Shown here: positions 16,217 through 24,915 of the stretch, in pieces | Layout of the letters: each line of letters begins with the position of its first letter | Numbering within the stretch: the first letter of the stretch is position 1 | NCBI GenBank assembly: GCA_011045995.1 | Contig: DSBQ01000044.1 | Coordinates: forward strand, 1 to 34,271 | Direction: 5' to 3' | Origin: Methanoculleus sp. | GTDB taxonomy: Archaea; Halobacteriota; Methanomicrobia; Methanomicrobiales; Methanomicrobiaceae | Length of the DNA: 34,271 nt | Notes under the pieces: model-generated | Seen by the model: the letters and a program-made list of their open reading frames with translations, nothing else | What the model was told of the DNA's origin: nothing | The model's database searches: none | Position numbers and translations under genes: made by a program

Positions 16217-16825
16217 ATGAAGATCACTGAAATATTCGCGAGCATCTCCGGCGAGGGGACCCGGCAGGGTGCGCCGGCGGTCTTCGTCAGGTTTGCCGGG
16301 TGCAATCTCCGCTGCGCCTGGTGCGACACGGAGTATTCGTTTGCAGCGGGCACCGCGATGGAGGCATCCGCCGTCCGTGACGAGGTCGCCCGGCACGCCA
16401 TCCCCTTCGTCGTCATCACCGGCGGCGAACCGCTCCTCCAAAAGGACGAGCTCATCCCCCTCCTCAGGGTGCTGCATGCGGAGGGGTACGATATAGAGAT
16501 AGAGACCAACGGGACCTTCCCGGTCGGCGCTGTGCAGGAATATGCGGCCATCTGCATGGATATCAAGTGCCCCTCCTCGGGGGAGTCGTCCGACCCGGCC
16601 CTGCTCGCGTCCCTGCGGCCGCAGGACATGGTGAAGTTCGTGGTGGCGGACCGCGGCGACTGCCTCTTTGCCGAAGAGGTGCTGGCCTCATGGCCGACGC
16701 GGGCACCGGCGGTCTTCTCGCCGGTGTGGGGTGCGGACTACGGCGAGATCGCCGCATTCCTCATGGAACGCCGCCCGCCCGCACGGCTGCAGGTGCAGCT
16801 CCACAGGATTCTCGGGGTGAAATAA
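16217..16825 (+). CDS. queE: 7-carboxy-7-deazaguanine synthase QueE (radical SAM)
   Basis: A 202-residue radical SAM enzyme that contracts 6-carboxy-tetrahydropterin to 7-carboxy-7-deazaguanine. The cluster motif CNLRCAWC (Cys29, Cys33, Cys36) is present, preceded by SISGEGTRQGAPAVFVRFAGC, the QueE hallmark. VVITGGEPLLQ (the GGEP SAM-binding motif), IEIETNGTFP and MDIKCPSSGE follow. It is short, as archaeal QueE usually is. GGAG lies 5 bases before the ATG at 16217. It follows queD by 57 bases, most of which are the decayed copy of its own start, and precedes queC by 3 bases. It needs a [4Fe-4S] cluster. Confidence 0.94.
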   Translation: MKITEIFASISGEGTRQGAPAVFVRFAGCNLRCAWCDTEYSFAAGTAMEASAVRDEVARHAIPFVVITGGEPLLQKDELIPLLRVLHAEGYDIEIETNGTFPVGAVQEYAAICMDIKCPSSGESSDPALLASLRPQDMVKFVVADRGDCLFAEEVLASWPTRAPAVFSPVWGADYGEIAAFLMERRPPARLQVQLHRILGVK

Positions 16826-16828
16826 GAC

Positions 16829-17497
16829 ATGAAAGCAGTATGCCTCCTCTCAGGCGGGATGGACTCGACCACGCTCGCCTACCTGGCAAAGGACATGGGC
16901 CATGAGATCATCGCCCTCCATGTCCGGTACGGTCAGCCGACCGAAGACGCCGAATACCGGGCGGCGAAGAAGATTGCAGAGCTCCTCGGTGCGGTCGAGT
17001 TCTTTGAGGTGAACCTTGACTACCTGCTGAGAATCGGCGGGTCGGCGCTCACCGACGCATCGCTTGAGATTACGGACCACACCGAAGGGGAGACGGGGAT
17101 GCCCGCGACCTACGTCCCCTTCAGGAACGCAAACCTCCTTGCCATCGCAACGAGCCTCGCCGAGGCGCGGGGGGCGGAGTCGATCTTCATCGGGGTGCAG
17201 GCATCGGACTATGCCGGGTACCCCGACTGCCGTCCCGCCTTCGTCGAGGCCTTCCAGACGGCGGTCGACGCCGGCACGGCGGACGGGACGAAGATCACCC
17301 TTCAAACGCCCTTCGTGCGGATGACGAAGGCGGAGATTCTCCAGGTGGGCTTCGACCTCGGGGTGCCGTACGAGCACACCTGGTCCTGCTACCGTTCGTC
17401 GTCGCCGGCGTGCGGGACCTGCGACTCCTGCCACTACCGCCTCGAGGCCTTTGCGGCGCACGGGGTAAACGACCCCATCGAATACGGGGAGCGGTAA
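16829..17497 (+). CDS. queC: 7-cyano-7-deazaguanine (preQ0) synthase QueC
   Basis: A 222-residue ATP-dependent enzyme that turns 7-carboxy-7-deazaguanine and ammonia into preQ0. The PP-loop is SGGMDST (8-14). HVRYGQ, TYVPFRNANLLAIA and GVQASDYAGYPDCRP are family landmarks. The zinc site near the C-terminus has four cysteines in WSCYRSSSPACGTCDSC (Cys187, 195, 198, 201). Length is normal. The ATG is 3 bases after queE, and the GGGGTG at the queE end can serve as ribosome binding site. Archaeal preQ0 is inserted by TgtA and converted to archaeosine; those later genes are not in this window. Confidence 0.96.
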   Translation: MKAVCLLSGGMDSTTLAYLAKDMGHEIIALHVRYGQPTEDAEYRAAKKIAELLGAVEFFEVNLDYLLRIGGSALTDASLEITDHTEGETGMPATYVPFRNANLLAIATSLAEARGAESIFIGVQASDYAGYPDCRPAFVEAFQTAVDAGTADGTKITLQTPFVRMTKAEILQVGFDLGVPYEHTWSCYRSSSPACGTCDSCHYRLEAFAAHGVNDPIEYGER

Positions 17498-17501
17498 ACC
17501 C

Positions 17502-18017
17502 ATGGAGGAAGGGACGGAGGTCTGCGGTGGGGGGCGCCTCAGCGTCGAGAAGGCGCAGGTGACCCTCCCCTCCGGGAGGACGAAGGAACGCTACATCGTC
17601 CACCCCGGAAAGGCCGTTGCGATGCTTCCCGTGGAGGGGGAGTACTGCTATCTCGAGCGCCAGTACCGGTTTGCCGTGGGGGAGTGGCTCTACGAGGCCC
17701 CCGCCGGCACCATGGACGAGGGGGAGACTCCCGAACAGACCGCCCACCGGGAACTGATCGAGGAGACCGGCATGCAGGCCGCGACCTTCATCCCGAAGGG
17801 GATCATCTACCCCGCCCCCGGCTATACCGACGAGGTGATCACGCTCTTCGAGGCACGCGACCTCTCGGCGTCCGACGAGTACCAGATGGACGACGACGAG
17901 ATGATCGAGGTGGTAAAGATCCGTCTCGACGAGGTCGAGGCGATGATCCTCTCGGGCGAGATCATCGATGCAAAGACCATCTGCCTCATGTACCGGTGCT
18001 TCGGGTGCCGGCGATGA
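17502..18017 (+). CDS. Nudix hydrolase (ADP-ribose pyrophosphatase-like)
   Basis: A 171-residue protein with a complete Nudix box at residues 69-91: G-x5-E-x7-REL-x-EE-x-GM (GTMDEGETPEQTAHRELIEE, then TGM). The N-terminal strands and YEAPAGTMDEGE match the ADP-ribose/NDP-sugar pyrophosphatase group, which splits nucleoside diphosphate derivatives with Mg2+. Substrate preference cannot be fixed from sequence. The ATG is 4 bases after queC with GGGGAG upstream, and the stop overlaps the next start as ATGA. It is thus co-translated with the preQ0 genes and the lipoprotein hydrolase. A housekeeping role removing toxic nucleotides is the simple reading; a link to deazapurine chemistry is speculation. 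Confidence 0.88.
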   Translation: MEEGTEVCGGGRLSVEKAQVTLPSGRTKERYIVHPGKAVAMLPVEGEYCYLERQYRFAVGEWLYEAPAGTMDEGETPEQTAHRELIEETGMQAATFIPKGIIYPAPGYTDEVITLFEARDLSASDEYQMDDDEMIEVVKIRLDEVEAMILSGEIIDAKTICLMYRCFGCRR

Positions 18018-18916
18018 GCCGGGGGGCCGTATTTTTTGTCCTTGGCGCAGTCCTGATGGTATCGGTTGGTGCCGGGTGCCTCGGGGGTGCCCCGGCAGCG
18101 CCCGCGTCGTCGACGCCCGTCTACTCGCTTGACGGGAACGGGGCGCTTGTCATCTCCGGCACCGAACCCGTCTATGCCGAGTACCCGCTGGAGACTACGG
18201 GGCAGGACGGAAACGTCACCGTCTCGGAGGTCGTCCTGTATGTGGGGGGTGTGGATGTCCATGCCCTCTGCGCCGCCCCGGCAGACCCGGTGGCAGGCGT
18301 CGTGCTTATCCCCGGTGCGGGGGTGAAAAAAGAGGGCCACCGCGGGCGCATCATATCCTATGCAGAGAAGGGGATTGCGGCCATCGTCCTCGACGTCCGT
18401 GGCAACGGCGGTGCGACCGCCGGGCACGGGGGCGGCCTGCAGGAGGACTACCGCCGGTTTGTGCAGGGAAAGACCCCGCAGTGGTGGCAGACCATCGGGG
18501 ATATCATCACGGCACGGCGGATGATGAGCGAACGGTATGACGTCCCGGTCTACCTCGTCGGCTCCTCCAACGGCGGGATGCAGGGGGCGGTGGCCGCCGC
18601 CGTCGACCCCGGCGCCGCCGGATACTTCGGTGTCTCGACGGCGGGGATAGGAGCACCCGGCCCCGAAACCGACCCCTCGGTTGCGGCATTCCTGCGCTCT
18701 ATCGACCCCGGCCCCTCCATCGGAATGATCGCCCCCCGCCCGGTGTGGCTCTTCCACGCAAAGGCCGACAGCGTCATCAGCTACGAGGCAGGAGAGGCCC
18801 TCTTCGAAGAGGCGGGCGAACCGAAGACCTTTACCGCGTTCACCGGCGGCCACGGGATCACCGGCGAGGTCGATGCCGCCGTCACGGAAGCGATACTCAC
18901 GCTTAATACTCCGTAA
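18014..18916 (+). CDS. Alpha/beta-hydrolase lipoprotein, extracellular
   Basis: A 300-residue protein that starts with a hydrophobic signal peptide and a lipobox-like GAGC (Cys22), followed by an Ala/Pro/Ser linker. It should therefore be anchored outside the membrane. The core is an alpha/beta hydrolase: VVLIPGAG (oxyanion turn), VLDVRGNGG, the nucleophile elbow GSSNGG with Ser185, HAKADSVI (acid) and FTGGHGITG (catalytic His). Relatives include dienelactone-hydrolase-like and prolyl-peptidase-like esterases; the substrate is unknown. The ATG overlaps the Nudix stop (ATGA), implying coupled translation. The frame is open far upstream, but only this start gives a signal peptide. Confidence 0.85.
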   Translation: MSRGAVFFVLGAVLMVSVGAGCLGGAPAAPASSTPVYSLDGNGALVISGTEPVYAEYPLETTGQDGNVTVSEVVLYVGGVDVHALCAAPADPVAGVVLIPGAGVKKEGHRGRIISYAEKGIAAIVLDVRGNGGATAGHGGGLQEDYRRFVQGKTPQWWQTIGDIITARRMMSERYDVPVYLVGSSNGGMQGAVAAAVDPGAAGYFGVSTAGIGAPGPETDPSVAAFLRSIDPGPSIGMIAPRPVWLFHAKADSVISYEAGEALFEEAGEPKTFTAFTGGHGITGEVDAAVTEAILTLNTP

Positions 18917-18960
18917 AATGAACTGTATAACCACTTTGTCCTTCTGGAGGAAGGCAGGCA

Positions 18961-20232
18961 ATGGCAGAAGAGGCTGAGATGGACAGCGCACGGAAGCGCT
19001 ATGAATTTAAAAAGATGCTCGAGCGGCTCGAGGAGAAGGAGGGGAGCGGTACAGAACTGATTACGATCTATGTCCCTCCCGACAAACAGATACACGATGT
19101 CACAGCGCAGCTGCGCGATGAGTTCGGCCAGTGCGCCAATATCAAATCAAAGCAGACCCGGACGAATGTGCAGAGTGCGATCTCCTCCATCCTCTCCCGC
19201 CTGAAATACTACAACCGCCCCCCGGAAAACGGCATGGCGATCTTCTGCGGCGCCGTCAAGGCAGGGGGCGACCGTACCTCGATGGACTGCACGATCATCG
19301 AACCGCCGGACCCGGTCCCCCTCTATATGTACCGGTGCTCGTCGAACTTCGAGCTCGAACCGCTGGAGCAGATGCTCGTCGAGAAGGAGGTCTACGGCCT
19401 CATCGTCATCGACCGGCGTGAATCCTTCCTCGGGTTCCTCCGCGGCAACCGCATCGAACCTGTCTCCGGCGTCACCTCGACGGTCCCCGGCAAACAGCGC
19501 AAGGGTGGTCAGTCCGCGATGCGTTTCCAGCGCCTGCGCCTCATTGCCATCAACGAATTCTACAAGAAGGTCGGCGAACGGGCAACGGACATCTTCATGG
19601 CGGAACCCGACTTCTTCAACCGGTTCAAGGGCGTGCTCATCGGCGGTCCGACGCCGACAAAAGAGGAGTTTGCGGAAGGGGAATTCCTCCACCACGAGCT
19701 CCAGAAACGGGTCATCGGCCTCTTCGACGTCTCCTACACGAACGAGTCGGGGCTTGCCGAACTCGTCGATGCGGCGCAGGAAGCACTGCGCGGCGTCGAG
19801 GTGATGAAGGAGAAGACCGTCATGGACCGGTTCTTAAAGGAACTGGTAAAGGATGACGGGCTCGCCGCCTACGGAGAGGAGAGCATCCGCCGCAACCTCG
19901 AGATCGGCGCCGTCGACACCCTCCTCCTCTCCTCCACCCTGCGCGAGGAGCGCCTCACCATCCACTGCCAGAGCTGCGATTTTGCAAAGGAGGAGACCGT
20001 CAGGATAGAACCCGGCAAATCGATGTCGGGCATCGAGTTTGGCAACTGCCCGAAATGCACGGCGCCGATGTACCTTGAGGAGGAGGTGGACATCATCGAC
20101 GAGCTGACGGCGCTCGCAGATGCGTCGAGTGCGAAGGTGATGATCATATCGGACGACTTCGAAGAAGGCGCGGTGCTCTACAATGCCTTCGGCGGCATCG
20201 CGGCCATCCTCCGGTACAGGACGGGATACTGA
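18961..20232 (+). CDS. prf1: Peptide chain release factor aRF1
   Basis: A 423-residue archaeal/eukaryotic-type class 1 release factor that reads all three stop codons and releases the peptide. NIKS (residues 60-63) is the stop-recognition loop and GGQ (182-184, in RKGGQSAMRF) the catalytic tripeptide. The C-terminal domain holds a zinc-type mini-domain, CQSC with CPKC. Length is normal. The ATG at 18961 has GGAGGAAGG some 8 bases upstream. A TTAATAC box overlaps the end of the preceding gene and could be its promoter. First of four tightly packed translation genes; its TGA shares one base with the argS ATG (TGATG). Confidence 0.97.
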   Translation: MAEEAEMDSARKRYEFKKMLERLEEKEGSGTELITIYVPPDKQIHDVTAQLRDEFGQCANIKSKQTRTNVQSAISSILSRLKYYNRPPENGMAIFCGAVKAGGDRTSMDCTIIEPPDPVPLYMYRCSSNFELEPLEQMLVEKEVYGLIVIDRRESFLGFLRGNRIEPVSGVTSTVPGKQRKGGQSAMRFQRLRLIAINEFYKKVGERATDIFMAEPDFFNRFKGVLIGGPTPTKEEFAEGEFLHHELQKRVIGLFDVSYTNESGLAELVDAAQEALRGVEVMKEKTVMDRFLKELVKDDGLAAYGEESIRRNLEIGAVDTLLLSSTLREERLTIHCQSCDFAKEETVRIEPGKSMSGIEFGNCPKCTAPMYLEEEVDIIDELTALADASSAKVMIISDDFEEGAVLYNAFGGIAAILRYRTGY

Positions 20233-21896
20233 TGTACTTTACCACCTATTCCACCATAGAAACCATCCTCCGGGAGGCGACTGGTGAGGAGAATGTGCTG
20301 CTCACCGGGGGCGGCGACCATGCGGACCTCGCCTCCACCGTCGCCTTTGCGATGGCAAAGCGCGAGAAGAAGAACCCCGCCGCCCTTGCGGCGCAGATCA
20401 AAGCGGCCATCGAGGGGCCGCTCGCAGAGAAGGGCGTCATCGTCACCACCATCGGGCCGTACATCAACTTCGTCTTCGGCCCCTCGTATGTTGCAAGCGC
20501 CGTACAGGATGCCCTCGGCGAGGGCTACGGGGCTCTTCCCCTGCGGGACGGCAAGGTCTGCATCGAGCACACGAGCGCCAACCCCAACGGCCCCCTCCAT
20601 GTGGGCCATATCCGCAACTCGGTCATCGGCGACACCCTCGCCCGTGTCTTCAGGAAGGCCGGCTTCGACCTCGAGGTGCAGTACTACCTCAACGACATGG
20701 GCCGCCAGATAGCGATCGTCTCCTGGGGGTTCGACCACCTGGAAATCCCCCAGAACGAGGGGGAGAAGGACGACCACTACGTCGCCCGCGTCTACGTCGC
20801 GGCGAACCGCGCCATAACCGCAGACGAGTCGATTAAGGCGGAGATCGACCGCCGTATGGGGCTCATCGAGCAGGGCGACCCGGAGATGGTGGAAAAGTTC
20901 CGCCGTGCCGTCTCGCTCTGTGCGGAGGGGATCAAGGCGACGCTTGCACGCCTGAACACCCCGCACGACCGTTTCGTCTGGGAGTCCTCCTTCGTGCAGG
21001 ACGGCTCGATGGCGGCGATCCTTGAGCGCATCGAGGCGCTGCCCGAGGCAAGCCACGACGGCATTCTCGCCGTCGACCTTGCGGCGTTCGGCTTTGAGAA
21101 GGAGTATGTGCTGCGCAGGAGTGACGGGACCAGCGTCTATGCGGCCCGCGACCTTGCGTACCACCACTGGAAGGGCGACCACTTCGACCGGCTGATAAAC
21201 GTCCTCGGCGCCGACCACAAGCTCATCGGCGCCCAGCTGCAGGCAACGATGGAGCTCCTTGGGGAGACGGTCCCCGAGATCGTCTTTTTTGAGTTCGTCT
21301 CCCTGCCCGAAGGGTCGATGAGCACCCGTGCGGGCAAGTTCGTCTCGGCCGACCAGCTCATCGACGAGGTGACGGAGAAGGCGTTTGACGAGGTGACCGT
21401 CCGCCGGCCGGAACTGCCCGAAGAGGAGCGGCGCTCCATCGCCGCCGCGGTCGCGGTGGGCGCGGTCCGGTACGATATCGTCCGGGTCTCGCAGGAGAAG
21501 AGCACGGTATTCGACTGGAAGACGGCGCTTGACTTCGAGCGCCAGAGCGCCCCCTACGTCCAGTACTCCCATGCCCGCGCCTGTTCCATCCTTGACAAGG
21601 CGGGGGACTTCGAGCCGGCGTTCACCTACACCACCGAAGCGGAGTGCGCCCTTGCCAAACATCTCGGGCTCTTCCCCGTCGTCATCCGGACCATCGTTGA
21701 CGAACTTCGCCCCCATCACCTGGCCATCTACGCCCGTGAATGCGCCGACCTCTTCAATGCCTTCTACCACCAGGACCCGGTACTCAAGGCGGAAGGGGAG
21801 ATTCGCAATGCACGGCTGACCCTTGTGAAGGCGGCGCAGAACACGCTCAAAGAAGCGCTGGAGACGCTTGGCATCGATGCAGTCCGAAGCATGTAA
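20232..21896 (+). CDS. argS: Arginyl-tRNA synthetase
   Basis: A 554-residue class I synthetase. The N-terminal Add1-like domain (1-105) is followed by EHTSANPNGPLHVGHIRNS with the HIGH motif as HVGH (123-126). YLNDMGRQ, YAARDLAYH and GADHKLIGAQ follow. The KMSKS region is degenerate, as in many ArgRS (STRAGKFVS). The C-terminal anticodon-binding helices have YVQYSHARACSI. It loads arginine onto tRNA(Arg) and, like the family, needs the tRNA for activation. It overlaps aRF1 by one base and the next gene by 20 bases, so the four genes are one transcript with coupled translation. Confidence 0.97.
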   Translation: MYFTTYSTIETILREATGEENVLLTGGGDHADLASTVAFAMAKREKKNPAALAAQIKAAIEGPLAEKGVIVTTIGPYINFVFGPSYVASAVQDALGEGYGALPLRDGKVCIEHTSANPNGPLHVGHIRNSVIGDTLARVFRKAGFDLEVQYYLNDMGRQIAIVSWGFDHLEIPQNEGEKDDHYVARVYVAANRAITADESIKAEIDRRMGLIEQGDPEMVEKFRRAVSLCAEGIKATLARLNTPHDRFVWESSFVQDGSMAAILERIEALPEASHDGILAVDLAAFGFEKEYVLRRSDGTSVYAARDLAYHHWKGDHFDRLINVLGADHKLIGAQLQATMELLGETVPEIVFFEFVSLPEGSMSTRAGKFVSADQLIDEVTEKAFDEVTVRRPELPEEERRSIAAAVAVGAVRYDIVRVSQEKSTVFDWKTALDFERQSAPYVQYSHARACSILDKAGDFEPAFTYTTEAECALAKHLGLFPVVIRTIVDELRPHHLAIYARECADLFNAFYHQDPVLKAEGEIRNARLTLVKAAQNTLKEALETLGIDAVRSM

Positions 21897-22773
21897 GGCC
21901 CTCAGAAAACAGGGCTACCAGTTCTTCTCCCCCACCTCTTCGGCGGCGCTCAAGCCGTGCATGTGGAACAAACGGGCGCTGCGTGGCGGCGACATGTGCT
22001 ACAAGGCACAGTTCTACGGGATCTCCAGCCACCGGTGCGTCCAGATGACCCCGACCCTGAAATGCAACCAGCGGTGCCTCTTCTGCTGGCGCTCGATGGA
22101 GTACGAGGTCGTGGAAGAGGAGGAGTGCCCCCCGGACGTCATCGTCGAACGCCTCTACAAGCTCCAGAAGAAGGCGCTCGCCGGCTACAACCCGACGGCG
22201 CACAAGGGCACTGACGAGGCGATCTGGAAGGAGGCGCTCGCTCCTGATATGGCGGCCATCTCCCTCTCCGGCGAGCCCACCTGCTACTCGCGCCTCCCCG
22301 AGCTCGTCGATATGCTGAATGCCCGGGACTTTACGACCTTTGTCGTCACGAACGGCACCCGGCCGTGGGTGCTGGAGAAGGTCCACCCGTACCAGACCTA
22401 TATCTCGCTCGACGCGCCGGACAGGGAGACCTACCTGAAGGTCTGCCGCCCGATGGAGGACTACTGGGAGGATATCCACGCGTCGCTCTCGCTCCTCCGG
22501 TCGCGCCGGTCGGCGATCCGCATCACCGTGGTGAGGGGCCTCAACGATTTCGCCCCTGAAAAGTATGCCGCGATGATACAGGACGCCGGGCCGGACTACG
22601 TCGAGGTGAAGGGCTACATGTACCTCGGCTACAGCAGGAACCGGCTCGAACGGCACAATATGCCCGACCACTCCGAGGTCAGGGCCTTTGCAGGCGAAAT
22701 TGCAAAATACTGTGATTATGATAGGTACGACGAGAGCCCGATCTCACGGGTGGTCTGCCTGACACGGCGGTGA
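21877..22773 (+). CDS. taw1: 4-demethylwyosine synthase Taw1 (radical SAM)
   Basis: A 298-residue enzyme that builds the tricyclic 4-demethylwyosine at position 37 of tRNA(Phe) from N1-methylguanosine and pyruvate. The radical SAM motif is CNQRCLFC (Cys63, 67, 70). Cys28, Cys41 and Cys54 match the N-terminal cysteines of archaeal TYW1 that bind a second cluster. [11 protein letters not shown] is the SAM-binding GEP motif. [15 protein letters not shown] near residue 248 is family-specific. I choose the ATG at 21877 (MQSEACKAL), 20 bases inside argS. Unlike the eukaryotic enzyme there is no flavodoxin domain. The stop is 2 bases before sepS. Confidence 0.94.
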   Translation: MQSEACKALRKQGYQFFSPTSSAALKPCMWNKRALRGGDMCYKAQFYGISSHRCVQMTPTLKCNQRCLFCWRSMEYEVVEEEECPPDVIVERLYKLQKKALAGYNPTAHKGTDEAIWKEALAPDMAAISLSGEPTCYSRLPELVDMLNARDFTTFVVTNGTRPWVLEKVHPYQTYISLDAPDRETYLKVCRPMEDYWEDIHASLSLLRSRRSAIRITVVRGLNDFAPEKYAAMIQDAGPDYVEVKGYMYLGYSRNRLERHNMPDHSEVRAFAGEIAKYCDYDRYDESPISRVVCLTRR

Positions 22774-22775
22774 AG

Positions 22776-24356
22776 ATGAAATTTAATGCAGAAGAATTCA
22801 GGGAGCTTTCACGAAAGGACTTTGAACACGCATGGCACCGCGGCCCTTCGGTCGTCGACCCGACAGGCCCGGCGGACCGGTACCCGAGGAAGATGTTCCG
22901 GCGGGCACGGGCGCACCCCGTCGCAGAGACGATCCAGCGCCTGCGCGAGGTGTACCTTTCCATCGGCTTTGACGAGGCGCGGGTGCCGCTCTTCATCGAG
23001 GAGCAGGACGTCTACCGCCAGTTCGGCCCCGAGGCATCGGCGGTGCTCGACCGGGTCTTCTACCTGGGGGGCCTCCCGCGGCCGAACGTCGGCATAGGAA
23101 AGGATCGGACGGCACGGATAGGGGAGCTCCTCGGGCGCCCGCTCGGCGAGGAGGGCGAGGAGCGCCTCAGAAAGACGCTGCATGCCTACAAGAAGTCCGA
23201 GATCGACGGGGACGAACTGACCTTCGAGCTTGCAAAAGTCCTCGACTGCGACGACGGGCTCGTGGTGCGGATCATGGAGGAGGTCTTCCCGGAGTTCCGG
23301 GAGCTTGCCCCCGAGTCCTCCCGGACGACGCTCCGGTCCCACATGACCTCCGGGTGGTTCATCTCGTTGGGGGCGATGTGGAACAAGCTGCCCCTGCCCA
23401 TCATGCAGTTCTCCATCGACCGGTGTTTCCGCCGCGAGCAGGAGGAGGGCCCCACACGGCTGATGACCTACCACTCCGCCTCCTGTATCATGGCAGGCGA
23501 GCACATCACGGTCGAGGACGGCAAGGCGGTCGCCGCGGCCCTCCTGTCAGCCTTCGGGTTTACGGACTTCGAGTTTCGGCCCGACGAGAAACGCTCCAAA
23601 TACTACATTCCCGATACCCAGACCGAAGTCTACGCCCGCCACCCCACCCACGGCTGGGTGGAGGTCGCCACCTTCGGCATGTACTCGCCGTCCGCCCTTG
23701 CCGAGTACGGCGTCGAGGTGCCGGTGATGAACCTCGGCCTCGGGGTCGAGCGGCTTGCGATGATCGAGTACCAGGCGGAGGATGTGCGAAAGCTCACCCA
23801 CCCGCAGTTCTTCCCCCGTGAGTTCTCCGATCTCGACCTTGCCCGGGGCATCGGCCTCCGGGAGGCGCCGACGACGCCTGCGGGGATGGCGATGGCCGCC
23901 GCGATTATAACGGCCGCGACCGCACACGCCGCCGAGGAGAGCCCCTGCTCCTTCGAGGCATGGGAAGGCGGCATCGGGGACGCGAAGGTCCGGGTCTTCG
24001 TCGAAGAGGAGGAGGAGAACTCCAAGCTCTGCGGTCCTGCCGTCTTCAACGAGATCTTCGTGGAGAAGGGGCGTATCCTCGGGGTGCCCGACACGGAAAA
24101 GTTCGCCGATGTCCGCAAAAACGGAACGGCAACGGGCATCTCCTACCTCGAGGCGGTCGCGAGCCTTGCCGCATCCCGCATCGAGGAGGCGGCCCGAACC
24201 GGCGAGCCCGTCCGGGTGCAGGTGAAGATGGTGAAGACGCCATCCGAGGTGAACCTGAAGATCGACGAGTACGTGATGCGCTTCATCACGGACAACAACA
24301 AGAAGATCGATGTCCGCGGCCCCGTATTTCTGGCGGTGCGCTCGGAGATCCTCTGA
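22776..24356 (+). CDS. sepS: O-phosphoseryl-tRNA(Cys) ligase SepRS
   Basis: A 526-residue class II synthetase that charges tRNA(Cys) with O-phosphoserine, which SepCysS then converts to cysteinyl-tRNA. Landmarks are the HAW-x-RGP start region, [35 protein letters not shown] (motif 2 area) and [14 protein letters not shown] (motif 3). The C-terminal anticodon-binding part ends [20 protein letters not shown]. An in-frame GTG at 22770 exists, but the ATG at 22776 has GGTGA at the right distance and gives the family start MKFNAEEF. This gene is almost restricted to methanogens and is strong evidence for the kind of organism. SepCysS is not in this window. Confidence 0.96.
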   Translation: MKFNAEEFRELSRKDFEHAWHRGPSVVDPTGPADRYPRKMFRRARAHPVAETIQRLREVYLSIGFDEARVPLFIEEQDVYRQFGPEASAVLDRVFYLGGLPRPNVGIGKDRTARIGELLGRPLGEEGEERLRKTLHAYKKSEIDGDELTFELAKVLDCDDGLVVRIMEEVFPEFRELAPESSRTTLRSHMTSGWFISLGAMWNKLPLPIMQFSIDRCFRREQEEGPTRLMTYHSASCIMAGEHITVEDGKAVAAALLSAFGFTDFEFRPDEKRSKYYIPDTQTEVYARHPTHGWVEVATFGMYSPSALAEYGVEVPVMNLGLGVERLAMIEYQAEDVRKLTHPQFFPREFSDLDLARGIGLREAPTTPAGMAMAAAIITAATAHAAEESPCSFEAWEGGIGDAKVRVFVEEEEENSKLCGPAVFNEIFVEKGRILGVPDTEKFADVRKNGTATGISYLEAVASLAASRIEEAARTGEPVRVQVKMVKTPSEVNLKIDEYVMRFITDNNKKIDVRGPVFLAVRSEIL

Positions 24357-24407
24357 TTTTTTTTCATCCGGCACCTCAGCCCGGCATCACATTTTTCAGC
24401 TTTTTTT
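24357..24407 (+). terminator. Oligo-T terminators after the aRF1-SepRS operon
   Basis: Eight T residues follow the sepS stop directly (24357-24364). Further T runs lie at 24392-24396 and 24401-24407. Repeated T tracts are a typical archaeal transcription end. Confidence 0.6.
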
Positions 24408-24532
24408 CAACGGAGAGCATTCCCCGGTGATGGGGAAAGCCGGACGGCATGTAGTCTCCTCCGGGTTTCACGGTCAGGGAAGCCTGCGGCCCGCCCGGGA
24501 GCATCCCTGCACGGATTATTTGGGCCCCCTCT

Positions 24533-24560
24533 GGCGGGCACCGGTCGGCGGGCACCGGTG
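24533..24560. repeat. Tandem 14-base repeat
   Basis: GGCGGGCACCGGTC is followed directly by GGCGGGCACCGGTG, identical at 13 of 14 bases. It sits in the gap between the sepS terminator and the small membrane protein genes. No function is apparent. Confidence 0.6.
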
Positions 24561-24595
24561 TCATCCGGGAATGGCACGCGGGCGTAAGGCGTATG

Positions 24596-24602
24596 AAAAA
24601 AA
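24596..24602 (-). terminator. Oligo-T terminator after the small membrane protein gene
   Basis: Seven A residues on plus give T7 on the minus transcript, 24 bases after the stop at 24626. Confidence 0.4.
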
Positions 24603-24625
24603 GAAAAGGAACGCTCGTTTCGGCA

Positions 24626-24817
24626 TCAGGCCGCCTTGTTCTTTCTCTGGTCGCGTGCCGCGACGAGGATGGGGGCAATCGTTTTTGAGTAGACGCTTCG
24701 TTTTGCAAGGTGTGCCAGCCGCCTCACGTAATGGATATGGGCAATCTGTATGCCGATCAACAGGCCGAAACAGACGGAAACAATGGCTATGAGCAGTGCG
24801 CTCACCAGGTCGATCAT
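24626..24817 (-). CDS. Small single-pass membrane protein (63 residues)
   Basis: An unrecognised protein. Residues 4-28 are one hydrophobic helix (LVSALLIAIVSVCFGLLIGIQI), followed by a basic cytoplasmic-type tail with many Arg and Lys (HYVRRLAHLAKR, then RDQRKNK at the end). Its reality is supported by a strong AGAGGAGAAG ribosome binding site 6-8 bases before the ATG and a T7 terminator after the stop. A second small membrane protein gene lies 98 bases upstream on the same strand. Small membrane proteins of this kind often act as accessory subunits or regulators of larger membrane complexes; no partner can be named. Confidence 0.6.
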   Translation of the reverse strand: MIDLVSALLIAIVSVCFGLLIGIQIAHIHYVRRLAHLAKRSVYSKTIAPILVAARDQRKNKAA

Positions 24818-24846
24818 CGGTATCTTCTCCTCTTTTTCGTATCCGG

Positions 24847-24870
24847 TATTCTGTTATTCTGGTATTCAGG
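24847..24870. repeat. Three 8-base tandem units TATTC-T/A-G-T/G
   Basis: TATTCTGT, TATTCTGG and TATTCAGG follow one another without a gap, 30 bases upstream of the 63-residue membrane protein gene. The place and regular 8-base spacing suit an operator or a slipped repeat in a promoter. Confidence 0.45.
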
Positions 24871-24915
24871 CTTTTTTCGGTTATCAGGGCCGCAAGGTTC
24901 TTCCGGCGTTCCTCG

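Noticed and set aside
20178-21770. 530-codon minus-strand frame opposite ArgRS
   Set aside because: ArgRS is certain on plus; this frame has no ribosome binding site or recognisable motif.
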